A DNA stretch of 64,000 bases from Granulosicoccus sp. (GCA_020627685.1 JAHDGK010000028.1:1-64000), one strand, 5' to 3'. Shown: positions 1 to 12,343, numbered from the stretch's first letter. A program made the numbers and translations. The notes: generated by a model from the sequence alone, not told the origin.

Positions 1-591
1 GCCGAATACCGACTAAAACTGCGTGAAGACAATGCCGATTTGCGTCTGACTGAAAAAGGTCGAGAGTTAGGTCTGGTTGATGACATCCGTTGGGATGCCT
101 TCACGCGCAAATCGCAATCCATCGATTCCCTTAAGCAGGATATCCACTCGTTGTGGGTTCGACCGGACACAAAAGAGGCAAAAGCCCTGGCTGATTCCAC
201 TGGCATGAGCTTTCCTCGTGAAAAGCGGGCTAGTGACTTACTAAAAATGCCGGAAATATCGTTAGCCGGATTGCTGGAAATCATCTCACCGGAACATGCA
301 GCTCTAAACCCGCATGTTATCGAACAGGTAGAAATCCAGGGTAAGTACGCCGGATATTTGGATAGGCAGCAAGCCGATATCGACAAAACCCTGACACAGC
401 AGGAAATTCTGTTGCCGGAGTCTTTGGATTATTCACAGGTAACCGGGTTGTCTAATGAAGTGCTTCAGAAGCTGACAGATCATCGGCCACAGACCATTGG
501 CCAAGCGTCCAGAATCTCAGGTGTGACACCGGCAGCCATTTCGCTTTTGCTGGTGCATTTAAAGAAACATTCTTTAAAACAGAGCGCGTAG
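1..591 (+). CDS. mnmG: tRNA uridine-5-carboxymethylaminomethyl modification enzyme MnmG, C-terminal part
   Basis: Only the last 196 residues are present; the reading frame is open from the first base, so the gene begins outside the window. MnmG (GidA) works with MnmE to modify the wobble uridine of certain tRNAs. The visible part carries the family's C-terminal region: the segment around ADLRLTEKGRELGLVDD, then a motif near residue 105 of the fragment (EIQGKYAGYLDRQ) that belongs to the MnmE-binding helical domain, and a terminal helical bundle ending in LVHLKKH. It is followed after 3 bases by rsmG, the classic gidA-gidB pair near the origin of replication. The FAD-binding half is not visible. 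Confidence 0.96.
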   Translation, partial: AEYRLKLREDNADLRLTEKGRELGLVDDIRWDAFTRKSQSIDSLKQDIHSLWVRPDTKEAKALADSTGMSFPREKRASDLLKMPEISLAGLLEIISPEHAALNPHVIEQVEIQGKYAGYLDRQQADIDKTLTQQEILLPESLDYSQVTGLSNEVLQKLTDHRPQTIGQASRISGVTPAAISLLLVHLKKHSLKQSA

Positions 592-594
592 TCG

Positions 595-1248
595 GTGGAA
601 TCTCCTGCGTCCAAGCAGCTGCAGGCTAGTCTGCAGTTGTTGAAGGCTCAATCGATCCCGCATGTCAGTGACGATTTGCTCCCCAAGCTAGAGCAATTTC
701 TACAGTTACTGTCTAAGTGGAATCGCGTCTATAACCTGACCGCTGTGCGCGACCCTGTTCACATGGTGGACAGGCATATCATGGACAGTCTCATCATGAA
801 CCGTTGGATGCCCGAGCCGACCATGGCGGAAGGGCTTTCTGATGTCATGGACATTGGGTCGGGCGCCGGTTTACCCGTGATCCCACTCGCGATATCACGA
901 CCTGACCTCTCATTTATATCCATCGAATCCAACGGCAAGAAAACGCGCTTTCAGCAGCAAGCTATCATGGAGCTGAAGCTACCTAATGTCAGAGTGATTA
1001 ATGAGCGGGTAGAAAATGTGCATGAAACCGCACAGATGGTTTTATCGCGTGCTTTCACGGCCCCAGAAGAATTTTTGCGAATTTGCGTGCCCTTGTGTGC
1101 GCAAAACGGCCGGGTAGCGATCATGTTGGGGCAAGTGGAGCGTTTTCCTCCCACCCTCTCAGAAGAATACGTGTTGGAAGAGCTGGTTGCCGTTGATGTT
1201 CCGGGCACAGAATCCGCCCGACATGTTGCTGTGTGTCGGCGACGATAA
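595..1248 (+). CDS. rsmG: 16S rRNA (guanine-N7) methyltransferase RsmG
   Basis: A 217-residue SAM-dependent methyltransferase (GidB) that methylates G527 of 16S rRNA in E. coli numbering. The glycine-rich SAM motif is visible as MDIGSGAGLPVIPLAI near residue 85, preceded by the conserved KWNRVYNLTAVRD motif near residue 41 and HIMDSL near residue 62. Length matches the family. The start is a GTG 3 bases after the mnmG stop, without a strong Shine-Dalgarno sequence, consistent with translational coupling. parA follows directly. Loss of this gene is known to give low-level streptomycin resistance in other bacteria. Confidence 0.96.
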   Translation: MESPASKQLQASLQLLKAQSIPHVSDDLLPKLEQFLQLLSKWNRVYNLTAVRDPVHMVDRHIMDSLIMNRWMPEPTMAEGLSDVMDIGSGAGLPVIPLAISRPDLSFISIESNGKKTRFQQQAIMELKLPNVRVINERVENVHETAQMVLSRAFTAPEEFLRICVPLCAQNGRVAIMLGQVERFPPTLSEEYVLEELVAVDVPGTESARHVAVCRRR

Positions 1249-1271
1249 CCATTATGGATTACACTGCTCGG

Positions 1272-2177
1272 ATGAGTCGCGTGATTGCCATAGCCAACCA
1301 AAAAGGCGGAGTCGGAAAAACCACCACCACGGTGAATTTGTCCGCAGCGCTTGCCAGCATGCAGAAGCGCGTGCTCCTTATCGACCTCGACCCGCAAGGC
1401 AACGCCACCATGGGTTGTGGTGTTGATAAATACGAAGTAGAGAAGAGCGTCTTTGACGTTCTAGTTGATGGCATGAGCATCAACGAGGCCAAGCAGCATT
1501 CTCTAGAGAATAAATGCGATGTATTGCCTGCAAACGCTGACCTCACGGCGGCAGAAGTAGAACTAATGAGTCTCGATCGGCGTGAACAGCGGCTGCACAA
1601 TGCGCTGACAGAAGTTCGAGGCGATTACGATTACATTCTTATTGATTGCCCGCCGTCGCTCAACATCCTGACTTTAAACGCATTTGTAACTGCGGATAGT
1701 GTGTTGGTGCCTATCCAGTGTGAGTACTATGCGTTGGAAGGATTATCGGCATTGCTTGAAACCATTGAAGGCGTCAGGGAAACCGTTAATCCCGATTTAG
1801 CCATCGAAGGTTTGCTTCGAACCATGTACGACGGACGCAATCGTCTTGGCGTGGAAGTCTCCGGGCAGCTTATTCAGCATTTTGGCGATCAGGTCTTCAG
1901 AACGGTAGTCCCGCGTAATGTCCGCTTAGCCGAAGCGCCGAGTCACGGCATTTCGATCATGCAGTACGATAAGACCTCTCGAGGAGCGCTTGCCTATCTC
2001 GCATTGGCGGGTGAGATTCTGCGCCAACGCTCCAGGCAGGAAAAAACATCGGCAAATGTCGCTGCCTCAGAATCTAATACTAATAAGAGTGATGCACCCG
2101 TCGAGCAGGTCCAGGTGGGTGCAGACACAGCAACGGTAAAACCAGTCAGCTCGGATATAGAAACAGCAGATGGCTAA
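1272..2177 (+). CDS. parA: Chromosome partitioning ATPase ParA (Soj)
   Basis: A Walker-type ATPase that, with ParB, segregates the origin region. The deviant Walker A motif KGGVGKTTT is at residues 11-19 counted from this start, followed by Walker B (YILIDCPPS) near residue 120. I chose ATG 1272 because the product MSRVIAIANQKGG begins just as family members do. An in-frame ATG at 1254 and a GTG at 1233 overlapping rsmG are possible longer starts, and none has a convincing ribosome site. The C-terminal 50 residues are a low-complexity Ser/Thr/Asn-rich tail. It overlaps parB by 8 bases, as expected for co-translated partners. Confidence 0.95.
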   Translation: MSRVIAIANQKGGVGKTTTTVNLSAALASMQKRVLLIDLDPQGNATMGCGVDKYEVEKSVFDVLVDGMSINEAKQHSLENKCDVLPANADLTAAEVELMSLDRREQRLHNALTEVRGDYDYILIDCPPSLNILTLNAFVTADSVLVPIQCEYYALEGLSALLETIEGVRETVNPDLAIEGLLRTMYDGRNRLGVEVSGQLIQHFGDQVFRTVVPRNVRLAEAPSHGISIMQYDKTSRGALAYLALAGEILRQRSRQEKTSANVAASESNTNKSDAPVEQVQVGADTATVKPVSSDIETADG

Positions 2178-3261
2178 ACGACCCCGTATGGGAAGAAATT
2201 TGGATGCGCTGCTCGGTGGTGCATCTCGTGATCGGAGTAAATCCGCTGCTTCCAGCGAAACAGGTTCGGTTTCACCGCCTGATACGGACGCGACTGATTC
2301 AAGTGGGGCAGACTCGTCTGTCAATGAAACCAGCTTGGAGCAGAATTCTTCAGAGCCGACCAACAACAGTGAATCTGTCCTTTCAGAGAGCAAGGCTCAA
2401 GACGCCGCAGATTCTTTAGACACCACCATAGATTCAACATCGGTCATACACGCTGAAGACCAGCTGCCGGCCGATCCTTCAGATAAATTAACGCTCATTG
2501 GAATCGATCAGATCAGGCGGGGTACTTACCAGCCTCGTCGTTTGTTCGATCAAAAGTTGTTGCAAGAGCTTGCAGACTCAATAAAGGCTGAAGGCCTAAT
2601 CCAGCCAATTCTAGTTCGCCCGTTTGCAGGTGCGTTCGAATTGATAGCAGGTGAGCGTCGCTGGCGTGCAGCGCAATTGGCCGGATTAACTGAATTACCC
2701 GCCATCGTGCGCGAAATGCCCGACCAAACCGTCGCTGCGGTTGCGCTAATAGAAAATATCCAGCGAAAAGATTTGAACCCGCTTGAGGAAGCCGCCGCTT
2801 TCGAACGTCTATGCGATGAGTTTGGAATGACGCATAAATCTGTGGCCGAATCTGTGGGTCGTTCACGAGCATCCGTCTCAAATTTATTACGCTTGCTCGA
2901 GCTTCATGACGAAGTCAAAGTCATGGTTGATAAAGGTGAGATCGAAATGGGACATGCCAGAGCCATTCTGGGTGCGCCGAAAGATCAACAATTTGAAATA
3001 GCGCGACAGGTTGTGGAGCGAGAGCTCACCGTGCGGGCCGTTGAAAAATTGGTGCGTGAACTCGTTGAAGGTGGTGGTGAGAAAAAGACAGCTGAAAAAC
3101 AAACAGTTATCGATCCGGATATCGAGCGACTGAGTCAAAAGCTTGGAGAGACTCTGGGGGCCGGTGTGCGAATACAGCACAAACCAAACGGATCCGGTAA
3201 ATTGGAAGTGTCATATTCTTCTGTTTCCGAACTACAGGGAATCCTTGCTCATATCAAATAA
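2170..3261 (+). CDS. parB: Chromosome partitioning protein ParB
   Basis: A centromere (parS)-binding CTPase, 363 residues. The N-terminus MAKRPRMGRNLDALLG is the ParA-contacting peptide. It is followed by a long acidic, Ser/Asp/Asn-rich linker of about 75 residues (roughly 20-97) that makes the protein longer than the usual 280-300. The ParB/Srx domain (about 100-195) contains GERRW and ENIQR, the CTP-binding signatures. The helix-turn-helix lies near 215-245 (KSVAESVGRSRASVSNLLRL). A C-terminal dimerisation domain completes it. No copy of the canonical parS palindrome was noticed in this window by eye. Confidence 0.95.
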   Translation: MAKRPRMGRNLDALLGGASRDRSKSAASSETGSVSPPDTDATDSSGADSSVNETSLEQNSSEPTNNSESVLSESKAQDAADSLDTTIDSTSVIHAEDQLPADPSDKLTLIGIDQIRRGTYQPRRLFDQKLLQELADSIKAEGLIQPILVRPFAGAFELIAGERRWRAAQLAGLTELPAIVREMPDQTVAAVALIENIQRKDLNPLEEAAAFERLCDEFGMTHKSVAESVGRSRASVSNLLRLLELHDEVKVMVDKGEIEMGHARAILGAPKDQQFEIARQVVERELTVRAVEKLVRELVEGGGEKKTAEKQTVIDPDIERLSQKLGETLGAGVRIQHKPNGSGKLEVSYSSVSELQGILAHIK

Positions 3262-3333
3262 GCTGTAATTTCCGGCTTTTTTTGCAATGTGAGTTAGGCC
3301 TCATTTTTCATCTGTACTCAGTTAATCGCAAAA

Positions 3334-3346
3334 GTCGCACCGCGAC
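3334..3346. promoter_or_regulatory. Short inverted repeat upstream of the atp operon
   Basis: GTCGC-ACC-GCGAC, a perfect 5-bp inverted repeat between parB and atpI, about 70 bases upstream of the presumed atp promoter. No T-run follows, so it is unlikely to be a terminator by itself. It could be a protein-binding site or have no role. Confidence 0.25.
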
Positions 3347-3385
3347 ATAATGGAAAAAGCGATGTGACTAATATTTAAGTCGCAA

Positions 3386-3416
3386 TTGCAAATCTTTAAA
3401 AAAACGCTGCTATACT
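3386..3416 (+). promoter_or_regulatory. Probable sigma-70 promoter of the atp operon
   Basis: A TATACT box at 3411-3416 is a near-consensus -10 element. TTGCAA at 3386-3391 could serve as -35 with a 19-base spacer, longer than optimal. The position, about 70 bases ahead of atpI in the only sizeable gap between parB and the ATP synthase genes, supports the call. The start point is not determinable from sequence. Confidence 0.5.
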
Positions 3417-3486
3417 CCCGCTGCTCGAAGCCGGTCGATTGGCTGATCCAGTTAGTTTTGTTTGCGTAAACCTCTAGGGTGTTGTC

Positions 3487-3879
3487 ATGCAGCAAGCGGA
3501 ACAACGGTTGCGAATAATCAAGCAACTGTTGATTTGGCAACTTATAGGGGCTTTCTTAGTTGGGCTTGCTGCTCTGCTTTGGGGACCAGTCGCAGGTTTA
3601 GGGGCGTTTTTAGGAGGCTTTATTGCTTGGCTTCCAAACTGTTATTTTGCTTTTCGGGCGTTTAAATACCGGGGAGCTAGGGCGGCACGACTGATTGTTC
3701 GCTCGTTTTATGCCGGTGCAGCAGGAAAAATGCTGTTAACGGCAGGGTTGTTTACGTTGGTGTTTGTAAACGTCAGGCCATTAAATGCCCCAGCGGTGTT
3801 TATCGGGTTTGCAACAGTACAAGCGCTCAGCTGGGTTGTCCCGCTTGTCTATACCAAGTTGGAAACTCGAAAGTTGTGA
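3487..3879 (+). CDS. atpI: ATP synthase accessory protein AtpI
   Basis: A 130-residue integral membrane protein with four predicted transmembrane segments (about 18-36, 38-57, 77-95 and 101-120), typical of AtpI/UncI. The family helps assemble the c-ring or supply Mg2+ and is not essential for activity. The Gly-rich second segment (AGLGAFLGGFIAWLPN) is characteristic. It is the first gene of the atp operon, after the promoter-like region at 3386-3416. I chose ATG 3487; an upstream overlapping frame is not credible. Confidence 0.88.
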   Translation: MQQAEQRLRIIKQLLIWQLIGAFLVGLAALLWGPVAGLGAFLGGFIAWLPNCYFAFRAFKYRGARAARLIVRSFYAGAAGKMLLTAGLFTLVFVNVRPLNAPAVFIGFATVQALSWVVPLVYTKLETRKL

Positions 3880-3884
3880 GCAAA

Positions 3885-3904
3885 CGCCGTGAGAGAAAAC
3901 GGCG
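3885..3904 (+). other. Stem-loop between atpI and atpB
   Basis: CGCCGT/ACGGCG forms a 6-bp stem with an 8-base loop just after atpI. A second small GCCC-TTTC-GGGC hairpin follows around 3935-3947. Neither has a U-tract, so they more likely shape mRNA processing or stability between poorly expressed atpI and highly expressed atpB than stop transcription. Confidence 0.4.
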
Positions 3905-3971
3905 GGTGTGCGAGTTGTAGTAAAAGTTTTCAGTGGCCCTTTCGGGCTCCAGTTCAGGCTTAAGTGTTTAG

Positions 3972-5134
<1,163 letters not shown>

Positions 5135-5182
5135 TCCCATTTACTTGTATCTTTTAAAGGGTCTTAGGACTGGAGAGCAAAC

Positions 5183-5653
5183 GTGAACCTGAATCTCACA
5201 TTATTAGGTCAGGCCATCTCGTTCGCGATTTTCGTACTCTTTTGCATGAAGTATGTGTGGCCACCAATTATGGGTGCGCTGCGCGAACGTCAAGCTAAGA
5301 TTGCGGAGAGCCTCGCAGCCGCCGAACAAGGCGAGCAGCGACGTGAAGAGGCAGAGGCCGAAATAGCGACAATGCTGCAAGATGCGAAAGCACAGGCAGC
5401 TGAAATTGTGGCAGCCGCACAAAAACGTGCAAATGAAATGGTTGAAGACTCGAAGTCCACAGCGCGTGCCGAAGGCGAGCGTTTGTTGGCTGCAGCTCAG
5501 TCTGAAATCGAGCAAGAAGTGATTGGAGCGAGAGAAACTCTGCGCAAGCAGGTAGGTTCTATTGCCGTCGACGGAGCCAAGAAAATTTTGGGTGCCGAAG
5601 TCAACGCTGATGCTCACGCCAAGGTAATTGATGACCTCGTAGGTCAAATCTGA
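5183..5653 (+). CDS. atpF: F1Fo ATP synthase subunit b
   Basis: The peripheral-stalk subunit, 156 residues. One N-terminal membrane helix (about 5-25) is followed by a long, charged, Ala/Glu/Lys-rich coiled coil that dimerises and reaches F1. Length and layout match the proteobacterial b subunit. The start is GTG 5183, preceded by a GGAGAG ribosome site. It ends 2 bases before the atpH start. Confidence 0.96.
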   Translation: MNLNLTLLGQAISFAIFVLFCMKYVWPPIMGALRERQAKIAESLAAAEQGEQRREEAEAEIATMLQDAKAQAAEIVAAAQKRANEMVEDSKSTARAEGERLLAAAQSEIEQEVIGARETLRKQVGSIAVDGAKKILGAEVNADAHAKVIDDLVGQI

Positions 5654-5655
5654 TC

Positions 5656-6192
5656 ATGGCTGATTTCACTACAGCAGCTCGACCGTACGCTAAGGCGGTT
5701 TTCGAAATGGCTCGCGATACGAGCCAATTTGAAGCTTGGTCTGGGCGTCTAGAGTTTTGGTCAGCGCTCGTAAGTCATCCTGAAATGGCGGATCGTCTGG
5801 AAGCACCAGGCCTTACGCATCAGGATCGAGCGACAATGATCGAAACTGTGGTTGGTGACGAGATGGATGACAACGGCCGAAATTTTGTTCGACTGCTTTC
5901 AGAAAATAACCGACTAGCTTTGCTGCCGGATATTCACGCAATTTTTGAAGAGCTGCGTGCTGAAGCGGAAGGTGAAATCGAAGCAACTGTCACATCGGCA
6001 TTTGAACTAACAGACTCACAGCGTGACAACATCATTGCTGCTTTGTCGAAGCGTTTAGACCGCAAAGTTCGAATCGTCAATGAAATAGATAAGGACCTAA
6101 TCGGTGGTGCAATTATCCGCGCCGGCGATCTGGTTATCGATGGCTCGCTGAAAGGGCGAGTAGAGAACATGGAGCGCTCAGTCGTCAACTGA
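5656..6192 (+). CDS. atpH: F1Fo ATP synthase subunit delta
   Basis: The stalk subunit linking b to the top of F1 (OSCP homologue), 178 residues. The N-terminal helical domain begins with ARPYAKAVFEMA, the standard delta signature. The C-terminal strand-helix region contains LIGGAIIRAGDLVIDGSLKGRVENM, matching the conserved PROSITE-type delta motif. It sits in the expected position between atpF and atpA, with a 97-base spacer before atpA. Confidence 0.96.
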   Translation: MADFTTAARPYAKAVFEMARDTSQFEAWSGRLEFWSALVSHPEMADRLEAPGLTHQDRATMIETVVGDEMDDNGRNFVRLLSENNRLALLPDIHAIFEELRAEAEGEIEATVTSAFELTDSQRDNIIAALSKRLDRKVRIVNEIDKDLIGGAIIRAGDLVIDGSLKGRVENMERSVVN

Positions 6193-6289
6193 TGACGCGC
6201 CCGTGCGATCTTAAAGGGTCGCAAGAATTTGCCAAACTTGAGGAATCGGTCCTCAGGCAAGGCACACCAGTTTCCAGAGGATTGAAGTC

Positions 6290-7831
6290 ATGCAACTGAA
6301 CCCATCCGAAATCAGCGAGCTGATCAAACAACGGATCGGCAATTTCGAAGCGTCAGCTGACGCTCGAACTGAAGGTACTATCGTTAGTTTGAACGACGGT
6401 ATTGTTCGAATTCACGGTCTCACAGACGCAATGTCAGGTGAGATGCTTTCTTTTTCAAACGATTTGTTTGGTCTAGCTCTTAACCTTGAGCGCGATTCGG
6501 TCGGTGCGGTAGTTTTAGGTAACTACGAAGAACTGTCAGAAGGCGACAAAGTTCAGTGCACAGGCAAGATCCTCGAAGTTCCAGTGGGTCCAGAACTCCT
6601 AGGCCGTGTTGTTAACTCACTGGGCCAGCCAATTGATGGCAAAGGTCCAATCGAGACAGCATTAACTGCTCCAATCGAAAAGGTTGCACCTGGTGTAATC
6701 GAGCGTCAGTCGGTAGATCAGCCAGTTCAAACGGGTCTGAAAGCTATCGATGCGATGGTTCCAGTTGGTCGAGGACAGCGTGAGCTGATCATCGGTGACC
6801 GTCAGACGGGTAAGACAGCCGTTGCGGTTGATGCCATCATCAACCAGAAGGATAAAGGCATTAAGTGCGTATACGTTGCTATCGGTCAGAAGCAATCAAC
6901 CATCGCAAACGTTGTATCCAAGCTTGAAGAGCACGGTGCATTAGAAAACACTATCGTCGTAGCGGCGGGTGCGTCCGATTCAGCAGCGATGCAATACATC
7001 GCACCATACGCTGGTTGCTCCATGGGTGAATACTTCCGTGACCGCGGCGAAGATGCACTCATCGTATATGATGATCTGACTAAGCAGGCTTGGGCCTACC
7101 GTCAGGTTTCATTGCTACTTCGTCGTCCGCCGGGTCGTGAAGCCTATCCTGGTGACGTTTTCTACCTCCATTCACGTCTGCTTGAGCGAGCTGCTCGTGT
7201 AAACGCTGAATACGTTGAGAAATTCACTAACGGTGAAGTGAAAGGTCAAACCGGTTCATTGACCGCTCTGCCTATCATCGAAACGCAAGCGGGTGACGTA
7301 TCTGCATTCGTACCGACAAACGTAATCTCAATCACTGATGGTCAGATCTTCCTAGAAACAGACCTATTCAACTCTGGTATCCGTCCTGCGATCAACGCGG
7401 GTCTATCGGTATCTCGAGTAGGTGGTGCGGCTCAGACTAAGATCATCAAGAAGCTAGGTGGTGGTGTTCGACTAGCACTGGCTCAGTATCGTGAATTGGC
7501 GGCGTTCGCTCAGTTCGCATCAGATCTTGATGAAACGACACGTAAGCAGTTAGAGCGTGGTCAGCGAGTAACAGAGCTGATGAAGCAGAAGCAGTACTCT
7601 CCATTATCAATTGCCGAAATGGGTGTTTCTCTTTTCGCAGCTAACGAAGGTTTCCTCGACGATGTCGACGTCACCAAGATCGTAAGCTTTGAAGAAGGTA
7701 TGCACGCACACTTCCGCAGCAATCACCAAGACCTGCTAGACCAGGTTGAAGAGTCCGGTGATTGGAATGGTGACATCGAAGCTGCTTTCCGCAAAGGGCT
7801 TGATGCATACAAGGCTAACGGTAGCTGGTAA
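6290..7831 (+). CDS. atpA: F1Fo ATP synthase subunit alpha
   Basis: The regulatory nucleotide-binding F1 subunit, 513 residues, usual length. The P-loop GDRQTGKT lies near residue 169. The alpha-type signature [17 protein letters not shown] appears near 365. The N-terminus [16 protein letters not shown] is the typical delta-contact segment. A ribosome site AGAGGA precedes the ATG. Confidence 0.98.
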   Translation: MQLNPSEISELIKQRIGNFEASADARTEGTIVSLNDGIVRIHGLTDAMSGEMLSFSNDLFGLALNLERDSVGAVVLGNYEELSEGDKVQCTGKILEVPVGPELLGRVVNSLGQPIDGKGPIETALTAPIEKVAPGVIERQSVDQPVQTGLKAIDAMVPVGRGQRELIIGDRQTGKTAVAVDAIINQKDKGIKCVYVAIGQKQSTIANVVSKLEEHGALENTIVVAAGASDSAAMQYIAPYAGCSMGEYFRDRGEDALIVYDDLTKQAWAYRQVSLLLRRPPGREAYPGDVFYLHSRLLERAARVNAEYVEKFTNGEVKGQTGSLTALPIIETQAGDVSAFVPTNVISITDGQIFLETDLFNSGIRPAINAGLSVSRVGGAAQTKIIKKLGGGVRLALAQYRELAAFAQFASDLDETTRKQLERGQRVTELMKQKQYSPLSIAEMGVSLFAANEGFLDDVDVTKIVSFEEGMHAHFRSNHQDLLDQVEESGDWNGDIEAAFRKGLDAYKANGSW

Positions 7832-7882
7832 TCCCGGTTAATCCACAGGCATTGTTTGCAACGACTTTGAAGAGACGCTGAT

Positions 7883-10173
<2,291 letters not shown>

Positions 10174-10175
10174 TC

Positions 10176-10598
10176 ATGGCCGCCTCTCTCAAAGTTGAGA
10201 TCGTCAGCGCCGAGAACGAAATCTGGAGTGGCGAAGCCTCTCTAGTCAGTGCCTCTGCGCAGATGGGCGAAGTCGGTATTGCGCCAGGACATACACCGTT
10301 CATTACTCGCATCAAGCCGGGTGAAGTACGGGTACAACCAAGCGATGACAGTGAAGAGCTGGACATATATGTGTCTGGCGGCATCATGGAAGTACAACCT
10401 TACGTTGTTACTATCATGGCTGACACTGCGCTTCGCGTTGATGAAATCGATGAAGCTGCTGCTGAAAAAGCAAAAGAAGAGGCAGAAGCTGCCTTAGCCG
10501 GTAGCACACCGGGTGAGATCGACTACAAAGCCGTGCAAGCTCAATTGGCAGAAGCTGCTGCTCAGCTGCAGCTGGTCAAGAAACTGCGCCGCTCTTAA
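10176..10598 (+). CDS. atpC: F1Fo ATP synthase subunit epsilon
   Basis: The rotor and regulatory subunit, 140 residues. The N-terminal beta-sandwich contains the conserved GEVGIAPGHTPFIT motif, and the C-terminal part is an Ala/Glu-rich two-helix segment that can inhibit hydrolysis. It starts 2 bases after the atpD stop and ends the operon. A clear intrinsic terminator follows at 10642. Confidence 0.96.
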   Translation: MAASLKVEIVSAENEIWSGEASLVSASAQMGEVGIAPGHTPFITRIKPGEVRVQPSDDSEELDIYVSGGIMEVQPYVVTIMADTALRVDEIDEAAAEKAKEEAEAALAGSTPGEIDYKAVQAQLAEAAAQLQLVKKLRRS

Positions 10599-10641
10599 GC
10601 CCTGTAAACATAGCGCGCCACTCACTGTGGCACGGTTCGAC

Positions 10642-10680
10642 AAACCCGGGAGTTGCTTTATTGGCGGCCTCGGGTTTTTT
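10642..10680 (+). terminator. Intrinsic terminator of the atp operon
   Basis: AAACCCG (10642-10648) pairs with CGGGTTT (10671-10677), further extended by GG/CC inside with a one-base bulge, and the 3' arm runs into a T tract. It lies 44 bases after atpC. Confidence 0.85.
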
Positions 10681-10799
10681 ATTGCCGAAAAAAGGGCCTT
10701 ATCGAACCGTGTTTGTACATACAAGCAGCTAAGGCTTTTATGTTGCCCACCAAATCCCTATATATTCCTTAGATTGACGACATAGTAAAGGAGAAGACA

Positions 10800-10979
10800 G
10801 TGTCCATTGAAGTGTCTGGGTTTTTCGGAGTCATTTGGCTGATTGCCACGATTTGGGCAATCGTACGAACTATTCAAAGTAACGCCGGAACGGCCAAGAA
10901 GACGATATGGATCGTCTTGATTCTATTGTTACCTTTGTTTGGTTTAATCGCCTGGTTTTTCTTTGGGCCCAAAGGTTAG
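10800..10979 (+). CDS. Small membrane protein with PLDc_N-type (phospholipase D nuclease N-terminal) domain
   Basis: A 59-residue protein starting at GTG 10800 behind a perfect AAAGGAGAA ribosome site. Two membrane segments are visible (about 8-24 and 34-53), separated by a short cytosolic loop with TIQSNAGTAKKTIW. The second ends in the pattern LPLFGLIAWFFFGPKG, the signature of the PLDc_N family of short membrane proteins. It is monocistronic, between the atp terminator and the transporter operon. The function of stand-alone members is unknown; the ribosome site and family pattern make it a convincing gene despite its size. Confidence 0.8.
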   Translation: MSIEVSGFFGVIWLIATIWAIVRTIQSNAGTAKKTIWIVLILLLPLFGLIAWFFFGPKG

Positions 10980-11148
10980 CCAATACCGTATCCATCATGG
11001 AGATTCTTGGTGTACGACAATAGCCATTACGGCGGCTTAAGTGCGTACTAGTCGTCGATTTTAAGGCGTTTCAAATCAGATTTACTTGCCCTACCTTTTC
11101 AACGGGCCATGTTGTGCCAGTTGGACCGGGAGCAGCCAGCTAGCATAA

Positions 11149-11162
11149 ACAAAAACGTTTGT
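11149..11162. promoter_or_regulatory. Inverted repeat in the tctC upstream region
   Basis: ACAAA-AACG-TTTGT, 5-bp arms, about 95 bases before the tctC start in a 275-base gene-free stretch. It could be an operator for the sulfonate/carboxylate operon; no dedicated regulator gene is next to it. Confidence 0.3.
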
Positions 11163-11254
11163 ATTTTTACTTTCATGAATTAGACTGATGCCCAGCCATC
11201 CGCAATCAAGCGGTCGGTAATAAAATAACCACCGGGTATTTCGTGAGGAGAAAT

Positions 11255-12268
11255 ATGAACAAACTACTAGGAACCGCGGCGTTTGCTGCAGCAATGTTTG
11301 CTACCAGTAACGCCTCGGCATTTGAATGCAAACGATCAGAAGCGTCTTTTGACAAGCCGGACGGCTTTCCAGAACGCGCTTTAACCATGATAGTCCCTTA
11401 CGGCCCAGCAGGTGGTTCGGGCCAGGTTGCGGCGGCAATGGCTGAGGCCGTGACTGAGCTCACCGGTATCCCTATCAACCGCGATCACAAGCCAGGTGGC
11501 TCTGGTACCGTCGGCATGACGGCCTACATGGCGGCACCTGCTGATGGCTACAATGTTCTCGAGCATATTGACGATGCATCATCTGCCCACGCTTTAGACT
11601 CCTCACTGCCTAACCCTGCCGAGGATCTAATTCCATTAGTGATCAGCCAGGTGACATTTAGCCAGGTTTACATCCGCTCAAATGAAACGCGATTCACTGA
11701 CTGGCCTTCGTTTGTTGAATGGGTTAAGGCTCAGGACGGCAAGGCAACAATTGCGAACGTATCCAAAGAAGGTTCAATGGAGCGGGTCACGATGGGTTTC
11801 ATCACGGATGCAGCTGATATGAAGATTCAGCAGATTTCCTTTGACAAGGGTGCACCGCGTTACGGCGCATTGCTCGGTGGTCAAGTTGATGCCTTGTTCG
11901 AACAGCCCGGTGACGTGCGCAACTTCCTTGATGCAGGTCAGTTCAAGCCTATTCTGACAATCTTCGACGAGCGCCCTGAAGCATTTGCTGACACCATGAC
12001 ACACCGTGAAGCAGGCATGGATTTCGAACCACTGCTGCGTTTCCGTGGTTTTTACGTACACGCTGATGCGCCTGCTGATCGTGTTGAGTGGCTACAGTGG
12101 GCGTTCCAACGCGGCTACTGTGAAGACAGCTACCAGGCATACAATGAAAGCAAGTTCATGACTGTCATCGACAGCTATCGTGACACCGACGGTGCGAAGG
12201 ATCTGATCACACGATCGGTCGCGCAATACCGAGATGTTTACAAGGCGATGGGCTTGGAAGTTAAGTAA
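11255..12268 (+). CDS. Tripartite tricarboxylate transporter (TTT) family substrate-binding protein, TctC-like
   Basis: A periplasmic solute-binding protein of 337 residues. The signal peptide covers about residues 1-22, with likely cleavage after SNASA. The mature part follows the TctC/Bug fold: the first strand is LTMIVPYGPAGGSGQVA, then the loop DHKPGGSGTVGM that binds the substrate carboxylate or other anion. I chose ATG 11255 because GAGGAG lies 6 bases upstream; the GTG at 11243 is within that ribosome site. It heads tctCBA and, together with the downstream sauS/sauT-like genes, probably binds a small organic acid such as sulfoacetate (inference from context). Family members bind many carboxylates, so the ligand is not certain. 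Confidence 0.9.
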   Translation: MNKLLGTAAFAAAMFATSNASAFECKRSEASFDKPDGFPERALTMIVPYGPAGGSGQVAAAMAEAVTELTGIPINRDHKPGGSGTVGMTAYMAAPADGYNVLEHIDDASSAHALDSSLPNPAEDLIPLVISQVTFSQVYIRSNETRFTDWPSFVEWVKAQDGKATIANVSKEGSMERVTMGFITDAADMKIQQISFDKGAPRYGALLGGQVDALFEQPGDVRNFLDAGQFKPILTIFDERPEAFADTMTHREAGMDFEPLLRFRGFYVHADAPADRVEWLQWAFQRGYCEDSYQAYNESKFMTVIDSYRDTDGAKDLITRSVAQYRDVYKAMGLEVK

Positions 12269-12288
12269 GTTAGCCATTTGACGCATTG

Positions 12289-12310
12289 CGGGGCACCTTT
12301 CGGTGCCCCG
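12289..12310 (+). terminator. Hairpin between tctC and tctB, probable attenuator or mRNA stabiliser
   Basis: CGGGGCACC (12289-12297) pairs perfectly with GGTGCCCCG (12302-12310) around a TTTC loop: a 9-bp GC-rich stem, 20 bases after the binding-protein gene. Only a weak T-rich tail follows (TTTCATTTCC), so read-through into tctB is likely. Such a structure typically keeps the binding-protein transcript more abundant than the membrane subunits. Confidence 0.7.
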
Positions 12311-12343
12311 TTTCATTTCCTAGCGGCTTAAAGGAGACAGAAG

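Noticed and set aside
1233-1271. GTG start extending ParA upstream
   Set aside because: It overlaps the rsmG stop, lacks a clear ribosome site, and family members begin at the MSRVIAIANQKGG-type sequence.
3262-3300. Intrinsic terminator after parB
   Set aside because: A T run exists but no good stem precedes it; only a weak AAGC/GCTT pairing is possible.
6193-6289. Separate promoter between atpH and atpA
   Set aside because: No matching -35/-10 pair is apparent, and the gap fits a normal operon spacer.
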